From the NCBI GenBank assembly GCA_020718525.1, contig DYRX01000093.1, forward strand, positions 1 to 12,877: a stretch of DNA of 12,877 bases. Reading direction: 5' to 3'. The notes under the pieces are model-generated. The model saw only the letters and a list, made by a program, of their open reading frames with translations. It was not told the origin of the DNA and did not search any database. Numbering within the stretch: position 1 is the stretch's first letter; each line of letters starts with the position of its first letter. Of the stretch, positions 6,742 through 12,877 are shown piece by piece. The stretch comes from Victivallis vadensis. Its GTDB lineage: Bacteria > Verrucomicrobiota > Lentisphaeria > Victivallales > GWF2-50-93. The translations under genes were made by a program, and so were the position numbers.

Positions 6742-7609
6742 TTTCATGGGCTGGAAGAACTGCGTCGAGCTCTCAAGCGGAGACTTCAGACTGATCGTGA
6801 CGACCGATGTGGGTCCCCGCATAATCGGCGGATTCATAGGGAAGGGACAGAATCTTTTCTACGTTGACAAGGCTGAAGCCGGAAAAAGCGGCGGGGACGA
6901 ATGGAAAATATACGGGGGGCACAGGCTCTGGCATGCGCCGGAAGCAAAGCCAAGAACATATTGCCCCGACAACTCCAAGGTTTCGGTCACAAGCTCCGAA
7001 GACGGCGTCACCTTTTCTTCAGGAACCGAACTGACGACAGGAATATCCAAGTCCTTCACAGTCAAGCCTATGGGAAATCGCCGCTTCGCCGTCAGCCACA
7101 AGCTGCGGAACGAGAGCCAGTGGGATCTGCAGTTCGCCGTGTGGGCTCTCACCGTGATGGCGCCTGGAGGCGAGGCAGTAATTCCGCTACCGCAGGGAGA
7201 CAGGTCGGATCTCCTTCCGAACAGATTTCTAAGCGTCTGGCCCTACACCGATCTCGACGATCCCAGGCTGAGCTTCGGGAAGCGGGCGATTGTCCTGCGC
7301 CAGGATTCCTCCGCCAAATCCCCCTGCAAGCTGGGCTTGAACTGCGAAGACGGCTGGATCGCCTATCTCAACGGCGGAAGCGCCCTCGTAAAAAGATTCG
7401 AGCATTTTATTGATGCCGAGTATCCGGACAACGGATGCAGTATCGAATCCTACTCCTGCTCTTTTATGCTCGAGATCGAAACGCTCAGCCCTGTTTACGA
7501 CATCGGACCTGGAGTGGAGATTGTCCATGACGAGATTTGGGAGGCGATGGACGGCATAGCACCGGATCTTTCGGAGGACGAGCGCGTCGAGCTGTTCAGA
7601 TCAAAATAA
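6728..7609 (+). CDS. DUF4380-family protein, probable galactose-mutarotase-like fold
   Basis: A 293-residue protein without a signal peptide or membrane segment, so cytoplasmic. It opens with IDFMGWKNCVELSSGDFRL and VTTDVGPRIIGG, then has YGGHRLWHAPE (62-72), WALTVMAPGGEAVIPLP (139-155) and EYPDNGCSIESYS (231-243). This pattern matches the DUF4380 family as I remember it. Relatives have a beta-sandwich like aldose 1-epimerases, in which His and Glu act on sugars; here His65, His69 and Glu72 in the GGHRLWHAPE motif are candidate functional residues. No activity is established to my knowledge. ATG 6728 is preferred over 6716 because GGAG (6718-6721) is six bases upstream of it. It overlaps the end of rsmI by 14 bases. 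Co-transcription with nagA fits a sugar-related role, but this is inference. Confidence 0.8.
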   Translation: MKKIDFMGWKNCVELSSGDFRLIVTTDVGPRIIGGFIGKGQNLFYVDKAEAGKSGGDEWKIYGGHRLWHAPEAKPRTYCPDNSKVSVTSSEDGVTFSSGTELTTGISKSFTVKPMGNRRFAVSHKLRNESQWDLQFAVWALTVMAPGGEAVIPLPQGDRSDLLPNRFLSVWPYTDLDDPRLSFGKRAIVLRQDSSAKSPCKLGLNCEDGWIAYLNGGSALVKRFEHFIDAEYPDNGCSIESYSCSFMLEIETLSPVYDIGPGVEIVHDEIWEAMDGIAPDLSEDERVELFRSK

Positions 7610-7637
7610 TTCGCGTCCAAAGCTCATCGCGACTGCC

Positions 7638-7688
7638 TAGATAATCTGGGCGTAAGCCTCTCCGCAGACTTCCGCTCCAGATTATCTA
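7638..7688. repeat. 12-bp perfect inverted repeat with 27-base loop
   Basis: TAGATAATCTGG (7638-7649) and CCAGATTATCTA (7677-7688) are exact reverse complements. The loop may carry a small GGC-GTAA-GCC hairpin with a GNRA-type tetraloop, but that would compete for one stem base. It starts 28 bases after the DUF4380 stop. It has no U-tract of its own, so it may be a 3' stabilising structure, a regulator-binding pair or part of a leader RNA. Confidence 0.5.
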
Positions 7689-7690
7689 AT

Positions 7691-7728
7691 GAAAATTGCA
7701 CCGCAATTTTCTGAAGGGGAGTTTTTTC
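7691..7728 (+). terminator. possible intrinsic terminator after the DUF4380 gene
   Basis: GAAAATTGC (7691-7699) pairs perfectly with GCAATTTTC (7703-7711) across a 3-base loop, and a run of six T follows at 7723-7728. The 11-base gap between stem and T-run and the AT-rich stem make it weaker than a textbook terminator. It begins only two bases after the 12-bp repeat at 7638-7688, so the two may fold together. Confidence 0.4.
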
Positions 7729-7823
7729 CTTCCGGTCAATATTGCGCCTTGATTGTGCAATCGCAGGAATTTATCGTGACATTTACTGGAAAATATGCAA
7801 TGTCGGATGATCTTATCATCGCT

Positions 7824-7850
7824 TTCCCACAACTTTCATAGTTGTGGGAA
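7824..7850. promoter_or_regulatory. 11-bp perfect dyad upstream of trpE, operator-like
   Basis: TTCCCACAACT (7824-7834) and AGTTGTGGGAA (7840-7850) are exact reverse complements with a 5-base centre. A second smaller dyad, GATGAT/ATCATC (7806-7820), lies three bases before it. The dyad sits 86 bases before the trpE start. It could be an operator for a dimeric regulator or an RNA hairpin in the trpE leader; no T-run follows, so a terminator is unlikely. Confidence 0.45.
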
Positions 7851-7936
7851 TATTGGATTTGCTTGTGCAGAAGGACTTCCGCCGAGCAAATCTGGCGGTT
7901 CAAACTGCGGAGCAACAACAATACGGATTTATAAAG

Positions 7937-9439
7937 ATGAAACCAGATTTGCAGGAATACAAGAAAATAGCAGGCGCAAGCGGATTTGTTCCAATAGTCC
8001 GAGAGCTTATCGCCGACACGGAGACTCCTGTTTCGGCATTCAGGAAAATCGCGTACGGTGCCGACGGACATCCCCTCCCCTTCTCCTTCCTGCTTGAAAG
8101 CGTCGAGGGGGGCGAAAAAATAGGAAGATATTCATTTCTGGGGACTGATCCTCTCGCAGTTTTTACGAGCGAAGCAGGAAAAGCAATCCTCAAAGGAAGA
8201 AACGGAGAATTATCTGAAATTGATGGGAGTGATGTCTTCGAGAAGATTGACCAACTTATGGCGCGCTATAAAGTCCTTGAAACAGAAGGACTTCCGCCTT
8301 TTTTTGGAGGAGCTGTAGGATATCTTTCCTACGACTGCGCAGGGGAGGCGGAACCTTCCATCCCCATGCCAAGCGCCCTCCCCTACAAAGTGCCTGACGC
8401 CCTCTTCATGGTGATGGACACGGTACTTGTCTTCGACAGGGTCAGGCATTCGATCAAAATCATCTCCATGGCGGAGTCTGGAAATGGCGTTTCTCCCGAA
8501 GATGCATATCGCTCCGCGTGCCGGAGGATTGAAAGCATCGAATCAAAGCTCCGCTCTCCTCTCGACATGCCCCCGGTGCCCCTCGAATTCGGGGGCCAGG
8601 ATGTCCAGTTCGATTCAAACATGAGCCGGGATAAATTCTGTACCATGGTCTCGAAGGCGAAAAATTTCATCCTCGAAGGCGACATAATACAGACAGTACT
8701 TTCGCAGAGGTTCTCGATGCCTTTCACAGGCTCTCCGCTTTCCGTGCACCGCGCCCTGCGCACGCTCAATCCATCTCCCTATATGTTCCTACTTAATTGC
8801 GGAGATTTTTCAATTGTCGGCGCCTCGCCCGAAGTGCATGTAAGATGCATTGACGGTAAAATCACCGTGCGTCCGATAGCGGGGACAAGAAAGCGCGGAG
8901 CAAACGACTCCGAAGATGCGAAACTCGCAGAAGATCTGCTCTCGGACGAAAAGGAGAGAGCCGAGCATATAATGCTCGTAGATCTTGCCAGGAACGACAT
9001 CGGGCGCGTTTCCGAATCCGGCATGGTGAAAGTTGACGAGCTCATGATTGTGGAAAAATACAGCCACGTAATGCACATCGTGTCAAATGTGACAGGACAG
9101 CTCAGACCTGAACTGCGCAACGATTCGGTCATGCGCTCGACCTTCCCAGCAGGAACGCTGAGCGGAGCTCCAAAAATTAGGGCGATGCAGATCATTTCAG
9201 AACTCGAAAACGAGCGAAGAGGTCCATACGGCGGAGCAGTCGCCTACTACGCCTTCGGTGGAAATCTCGATTCCTGCATCACCATCAGAACTGCTGTCCT
9301 GAAGGATGGAAAGGCCTATATCCAGTCCGGCGCAGGAATTGTCGCCGACTCCGTTCCGGAATCGGAATTTGAAGAAACCGTGAACAAGGCGAAAGCCATG
9401 CTTAAGGCAGTTTCGGCTTCTGGCAATTTCAAAGACTAA
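7937..9439 (+). CDS. trpE: anthranilate synthase component I
   Basis: Large subunit of anthranilate synthase, converting chorismate and ammonia (from the TrpG glutaminase partner) to anthranilate, the first committed step to tryptophan. It has 500 residues, the usual length. The N-terminal FLLESVEGGEKIGRYSFLG (51-69) includes the LLES feedback-site motif, and NPSPYMF (278-284) is the second tryptophan-binding segment, so feedback inhibition is expected. Chorismate-binding motifs are GDIIQTVLSQRF (248-259), IVGASPE, RPIAGTRKRG (312-321), DEKERAEHIMLVDLARND (337-354), FPAGTLSGAPK (403-413) and the C-terminal QSGAGIVADSVPESE. ATG 7937 is chosen because family similarity begins there; the frame runs back to 7844 without it, and no clear Shine-Dalgarno is present. 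No trpG, trpD or trpC follows: the next gene converges. PabB is a less likely reading given length and Trp-site motifs. Confidence 0.95.
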   Translation: MKPDLQEYKKIAGASGFVPIVRELIADTETPVSAFRKIAYGADGHPLPFSFLLESVEGGEKIGRYSFLGTDPLAVFTSEAGKAILKGRNGELSEIDGSDVFEKIDQLMARYKVLETEGLPPFFGGAVGYLSYDCAGEAEPSIPMPSALPYKVPDALFMVMDTVLVFDRVRHSIKIISMAESGNGVSPEDAYRSACRRIESIESKLRSPLDMPPVPLEFGGQDVQFDSNMSRDKFCTMVSKAKNFILEGDIIQTVLSQRFSMPFTGSPLSVHRALRTLNPSPYMFLLNCGDFSIVGASPEVHVRCIDGKITVRPIAGTRKRGANDSEDAKLAEDLLSDEKERAEHIMLVDLARNDIGRVSESGMVKVDELMIVEKYSHVMHIVSNVTGQLRPELRNDSVMRSTFPAGTLSGAPKIRAMQIISELENERRGPYGGAVAYYAFGGNLDSCITIRTAVLKDGKAYIQSGAGIVADSVPESEFEETVNKAKAMLKAVSASGNFKD

Positions 9440-9499
9440 TTCACTTATGATTTCTATTGACTGCCATGCCATAGATATTCATAATATATTGAATTAGTC
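9434..9499. terminator. nested palindrome between convergent trpE and GH9 gene
   Basis: GACTAATTCA (9434-9443) is an exact reverse complement of TGAATTAGTC (9490-9499). Inside it TTATGA (9445-9450) pairs with TCATAA (9479-9484) and CTAT (9454-9457) with ATAG (9471-9474), forming one long AT-rich imperfect stem. It overlaps the trpE stop codon and ends 25 bases before the last codon of the convergent glycanase gene. A bidirectional terminator is the natural reading, though the flanking T-tracts are weak. Confidence 0.5.
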
Positions 9500-9524
9500 C
9501 TTCCGGCAGAGACAGTTGTATTGC

Positions 9525-12500
9525 TTATTCCCTCTCTTCAATGCTTATCCGCAGTTCATCTAGGTATCCTTCAAACCCGCCGATGCTCAGGGTTGATTTG
9601 ACTCCAGAGCCATCAAATTTGAAAGGGAATTCACAGTTCTCTCCGGCAGATTCCAGATATGCGGTTCCGGCATCTTTGTCGAAACCTATCGCGATTGTGC
9701 GCCAGCCTGGCTTCGTGTCAAAAAGCTTCAATGCCTTGGTCTGAATTACCGGATCATTAGTGCCCTTGAGTCCCTTGCCATTCCACATGTCCTTTTTTAT
9801 GCCAAGCACAGAATTGTAGGATGCTTCGATCAGGATGATATTTGAGTGTCCCAGCCCGCGCTCGATGTCCTTTTCGTAGTTCACAATCGCCTCGGCGCGA
9901 AAGCGTCTGATCTTCGGATCTGTAAGGATGTTGCTGTCAAAATCAACAATGACTTGGTCGTCACAGGACTTCAGTTCCAATGCCTTGCCAGACGGCTTGA
10001 TCATCCACATGAGGTTTGCGTCACCAGCCTTCGCAGTGCCTCCGAGTTTAGCCTGCCTGCCTGAAATGGAGTCATCGAGCCCTTCGTCAAAATTCCAGAT
10101 GTGCCTGATTGATTTTGCTGGCTCGGGAGCCTTGCCTCCGTTTGGCAAATCCTTCTCCTTTTGCGCGACTTTCACTGTGATATACTTGTAGTCAATCCAG
10201 CCGCTGTCGTCGGTCGCAGTACAGCAGACCTTGTAAATTCCCGGCGTGTGGAAGGTATATTCGAAATCCTTCTCGGATGAGAAGTCTTCGTTGTCGAGGT
10301 CCCAGTAGAACTCCTTTATCTCCTTCCCGTTCGCCCCCTTCGCCGAAGCAGTGAATTTCACAGTGAACGGCTCTATTCCGGACACTAGCTCTCCGGCCCC
10401 ATTTCCGCGTATCTCCAAAGAGGGCTTTCCGCTTTTCTGCTTCGACGGATCAGAAAGCCAGGCGTAAACTATCGCCGTCGAGGCAAGTATCGGAACAGTG
10501 AACTCCTGCTCGACGTTCCAGCAGTCAATGTATCTGTATGCCGGAGGAATTCCTCCCGCGCTGTACGACGCCATAAGCTGGCGCGCGCTGTTACCCCTGT
10601 TGAAACCGCAGGGATGAAAGCCCAGAGGCATTCCTGGAATTGGCTCGCTGATCTTGTCGAACCTGCTCAACTGATGCACATGATCAACAGGCCTTCTCAG
10701 TCCCGTTCCTGTAATATAGGACATATTTTCAGGATTGTTCCCCATCTCCTGGTCTGCATTGAATATCACTGCGTCGGCAAATTCCTTTTTCCTTGCCTCA
10801 TCGAGCAAAGGTATTGCTGTGACGATGCTGTAGGAAGCGATGTCCGGAAGAAATATCCATCCCCATCTTCCAAATCTGTAGGGATCCTCCGCGAATGACG
10901 CCCTCATCGCCCAGCCCTTCTGCCATTTCACAGCATTTTCTGCGGCTTTGACAAGGTTGTTTCTGCAATTCTCGAGCATCTCCGGATTTTTTCCTTCCCG
11001 CTTGCCATAAACATAGGATCTCGTTGCGGCGCCTGAAGAGTCCTTGAGAGGCCACCAGCCCCACTGCCAGCCGCTTTCCGGCTTGTGATGCTTCAGGAAA
11101 TAGTCGTGATATTTGGCTTCACCTGTGCTCAGCCAGAGCTCTACCGCCATCCAGCAATATTCGTCAAGCGCGTTCAAGAAAGCCCCATAGTGGTGCCCCC
11201 CGACAAGATCGTTGGGCGCTCCATCTTTTCCTGTGTGCTTCATGCAGACATCCCAGGCTTTTTTCGCCTTCTCCAGATAGATCTTCGCATCTTCCGGATA
11301 GTGCTTCTGAAATTCCGGCGACCGCGCCGCCCTCGATAAAATCGCCGCGAATGCCGCCGTCGTGTGTATGTCCTTCCACCACAAAGATCTAGGCTTGTCA
11401 AACTTTTTTGTCGGAGTTCCTGCAACGCTGTCCTCATAGCTCATAGTGGGATCCGGCTTCACAATCGAGAAGACAAGTCCGTCGTCGTCCTGCATTCTTG
11501 AAATCCAGTCCAGCTCCCATTTGACTTCCTCGATGATGTCTGGAATCCCATTTCCGGCTTCAGGAATAGGAGATGCGTCAAATTGAAGCTTTTCCGGAAA
11601 AACTTCGAAAGGAAAGAGCAGATTGAAGGCGAAAAGCGCTCCGCTGGTCATGTATTTCCCGTAGTCTCCGGCATCGTGATGCCCTCTTGCGCATGGGATT
11701 TTCTTTCCAGCCTCCTGCGGATAAAAGTCGGCCTCCTCATTCTTATATGCTTCCACCGGCGGAACGACCGCATCGTCCAGATGGCATGCGGGATGTGTGT
11801 GTCTGGTGAACTCTGGAAGCAGAGCCGTGCCACAGCGCTGATGATAAATTCCGCGCATCATGTTCCCGAAGGCGGAATCATATGCGTTCGAAGCTATTGT
11901 GAAATCGCATGAGGATCCCACGCCAGGCACTGCAATCCTATATTTTCCCGGCTTCTTGAAGGAGGAAAAGTCCATTTCCCATACCCGGCACTCGGCTAGC
12001 CTGTCGGAAACAGATTTGCCATCCTTATCGCAAACCGGACTGAGCTTTATTTCTCCGGAAAACGCTTCCGCTCCGCTTCCTGCATCCAGAAGAAAAAACT
12101 TTTTGCATTCCGAAAAATCAACGTCAATAGCATTGTCCTTCACTCCATTTTTCCATCCAGCATATTGGCAGAGGTATGCGAATTTCGCAGAATCCGGCAG
12201 ATAGCCCGCCTGGTTCGCGTGTATCGCTTCGCTCCTTGTCTCATCTCCCTTGAACACAAACGACAGTTCAGGCGCCTTCACCTTTCCGGATTTCTCCCTG
12301 TTGCCAGTTTCAGGATTGATCTTTTCAAACTCGGCATCCTTGATCTGCACCGAATAATCCGAGCCAGCGACCATTTTTCCATCCAGAAATATAAAAATCC
12401 AGATCCCCTTCACATTCAGATCTTTTCGTATGCTGTATCTCAAAGGCATTGTCCAGTATCCAAAGCAGGCAGGACTCTTCCCGTTTGCAAATGCCGAATC

Positions 12501-12704
12501 TTTCCGGCTCGAGACTAGAATCATATCGGGCTTAAGCTCTTCTTCAGGCTTTTTCAGCACCATATTGGAGAGTTTTACGACAATGACAGAATCCGAGACC
12601 GCCCGGATTTCAGGCTCCAGCAACTTGTCAAAGTTCGGCACCGCATATACCGGTGACAGCGAGACCATGAATCCGATCGCGAACAGCGACAAAAGCCTTC
12701 TCAT
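9525..12704 (-). CDS. secreted multidomain glycoside hydrolase family 9 (cellulase-like) protein
   Basis: A 1059-residue exported glycan hydrolase. Residues 1-21 are a Sec signal peptide (charged RR, hydrophobic core, VYA cleavage before VPNF) with no lipobox. Residues about 25-157 are an unrecognised beta-rich module. About 158-272 is the Ig-like domain typical of GH9 (IHANQAGYLPDSAKFAYL). The catalytic (alpha/alpha)6 domain spans about 275-755: GHHDAGDYGKY (341-351) with Asp344 and Asp347 as the water-activating pair, MGNNPENMSYITG (654-666), RPVDHVHQLSRFD (671-683), and NVEQEFTVPI (730-739) carrying the general acid, probably Glu734, less likely Glu732. A PKD domain (about 768-847, YWDLDN) and a C-terminal LamG/concanavalin-like domain (about 866-1055, ending GYLDELRISI) follow. 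The substrate is unknown: beta-1,4-glucans are usual, and some GH9 members act on chitosan oligomers. AGGAG (12712-12716 on the complement) precedes the ATG by seven bases. Confidence 0.92.
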   Translation of the reverse strand: MRRLLSLFAIGFMVSLSPVYAVPNFDKLLEPEIRAVSDSVIVVKLSNMVLKKPEEELKPDMILVSSRKDSAFANGKSPACFGYWTMPLRYSIRKDLNVKGIWIFIFLDGKMVAGSDYSVQIKDAEFEKINPETGNREKSGKVKAPELSFVFKGDETRSEAIHANQAGYLPDSAKFAYLCQYAGWKNGVKDNAIDVDFSECKKFFLLDAGSGAEAFSGEIKLSPVCDKDGKSVSDRLAECRVWEMDFSSFKKPGKYRIAVPGVGSSCDFTIASNAYDSAFGNMMRGIYHQRCGTALLPEFTRHTHPACHLDDAVVPPVEAYKNEEADFYPQEAGKKIPCARGHHDAGDYGKYMTSGALFAFNLLFPFEVFPEKLQFDASPIPEAGNGIPDIIEEVKWELDWISRMQDDDGLVFSIVKPDPTMSYEDSVAGTPTKKFDKPRSLWWKDIHTTAAFAAILSRAARSPEFQKHYPEDAKIYLEKAKKAWDVCMKHTGKDGAPNDLVGGHHYGAFLNALDEYCWMAVELWLSTGEAKYHDYFLKHHKPESGWQWGWWPLKDSSGAATRSYVYGKREGKNPEMLENCRNNLVKAAENAVKWQKGWAMRASFAEDPYRFGRWGWIFLPDIASYSIVTAIPLLDEARKKEFADAVIFNADQEMGNNPENMSYITGTGLRRPVDHVHQLSRFDKISEPIPGMPLGFHPCGFNRGNSARQLMASYSAGGIPPAYRYIDCWNVEQEFTVPILASTAIVYAWLSDPSKQKSGKPSLEIRGNGAGELVSGIEPFTVKFTASAKGANGKEIKEFYWDLDNEDFSSEKDFEYTFHTPGIYKVCCTATDDSGWIDYKYITVKVAQKEKDLPNGGKAPEPAKSIRHIWNFDEGLDDSISGRQAKLGGTAKAGDANLMWMIKPSGKALELKSCDDQVIVDFDSNILTDPKIRRFRAEAIVNYEKDIERGLGHSNIILIEASYNSVLGIKKDMWNGKGLKGTNDPVIQTKALKLFDTKPGWRTIAIGFDKDAGTAYLESAGENCEFPFKFDGSGVKSTLSIGGFEGYLDELRISIEERE

Positions 12705-12794
12705 CCTTACTCTCCTATTGTTAGAAATTCACGACGACTATTTTATCTAACCGTTAAGCTGGCATTGACTGCGGACATTTGAGTCTGTTTCAGC
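12705..12794 (-). promoter_or_regulatory. upstream region of the GH9 gene
   Basis: Holds the ribosome site AGGAG (12712-12716, complement strand). A possible -10 element TAAAAT is readable on the minus strand around 12740-12745, but no good -35 hexamer is found at the proper distance, so the promoter is tentative. The double hairpin at 12795-12849 lies just upstream. Confidence 0.3.
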
Positions 12795-12849
12795 AGTATG
12801 CCACTTTCGCCGAAAGTGGCTCAGGCTCTTTCGGCGAAAGAGCCATACT
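12795..12849. repeat. REPIN-like pair of inverted hairpin units
   Basis: Two hairpins lie head to head. The first is GCCACTTTC-GCC-GAAAGTGGC (arms 12800-12808 and 12812-12820). The second is GGCTCTTTC-GGC-GAAAGAGCC (arms 12824-12832 and 12836-12844). Read on the opposite strand the second becomes a copy of the first in which two stem pairs are swapped (C-G to G-C and A-T to T-A) while loop and other stem bases are unchanged. AGTATG (12795-12800) and CATACT (12844-12849) flank the pair as a closing inverted repeat. The whole can fold as a two-hairpin structure or as one long stem. This matches the organisation of REPINs (two REP units in inverted order). No RAYT transposase is present in the window. 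Confidence 0.65.
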
Positions 12850-12877
12850 TCATCACGCCTCCTCAATCCATGCTTAT

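Larger units (their letters stand above)
7610..7936. other. hairpin-rich non-coding region upstream of trpE
   Basis: Between the DUF4380 stop and the chosen trpE start there is no convincing gene. At least four perfect inverted repeats are packed in (7638-7688, 7691-7711, 7806-7820, 7824-7850). Near the trpE start, CCGCC (7879-7883) can pair with GGCGG (7894-7898), while CCGC (7879-7882) can instead pair with GCGG (7907-7910), two mutually exclusive folds. I saw no run of tryptophan codons typical of a trp leader peptide and no T-box or recognised riboswitch. A T-run at 7723-7728 may mark termination after the DUF4380 gene. Confidence 0.5.

Noticed and set aside
7823..7831. DnaA box (TTTCCCACA, one mismatch to the degenerate consensus)
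   Set aside because: It is part of an 11-bp symmetric dyad upstream of trpE, lies far from dnaA and is single; the dyad explains it better.
7740..7936. trp attenuator with leader peptide
   Set aside because: No short open frame with adjacent tryptophan codons and no stem followed directly by a U-tract was found before trpE.
12800..12844. CRISPR-like repeats at the window end
   Set aside because: Only two units, in inverted orientation, with a 3-base separation rather than spacers; not an array.

Overview
The window looks like ordinary chromosomal housekeeping DNA from a Gram-negative, glycan-degrading bacterium. The mix of a DUF4380-type sugar-epimerase-fold protein, a very large secreted multidomain GH9 glycanase and a divergent DnaA resembles the Lentisphaerota (Victivallis-like) or another PVC-related phylum. 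This is an inference from gene content, held at about 0.4 confidence. There is no tRNA, rRNA, insertion sequence, phage gene or CRISPR array. All eight genes appear intact.

Layout: (1) 1-367 is a non-coding leader with hairpins ahead of glmS. (2) glmS and a YggS-type PLP protein lie 12 nt apart on the + strand. (3) dnaA lies on the - strand, converging on the YggS gene. (4) The roughly 375-bp divergent dnaA/nagA gap holds a tandem 11-bp repeat related to the DnaA box and an AT-rich tract, so it is a candidate origin or dnaA autoregulatory region. (5) nagA, rsmI and a DUF4380 gene overlap end to start on the + strand and are probably translationally coupled. (6) 7610-7936 is non-coding and unusually rich in perfect inverted repeats. 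(7) trpE is encoded alone on the + strand. (8) A nested palindrome separates it from a convergent 1059-residue secreted GH9 glycanase on the - strand. (9) Upstream of the GH9 gene, near the window end, is a pair of inverted hairpin units whose stems differ only by compensating changes, a REPIN-like element.

Functional links: GlmS makes glucosamine-6-phosphate from fructose-6-phosphate, and NagA makes the same compound by deacetylating N-acetylglucosamine-6-phosphate, so two entry points into the amino-sugar pool lie about 2.6 kb apart. DnaA, RsmI (16S rRNA methylation) and YggS (PLP homeostasis) are housekeeping. TrpE carries the residues expected for tryptophan feedback control. The GH9 protein is the only clearly accessory, exported function. 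I found no new multigene system. The most interesting signals are non-coding (the covarying double hairpin, the tandem DnaA-box-like repeats and the trpE leader) together with the unusual DNA-reading helix of this DnaA.
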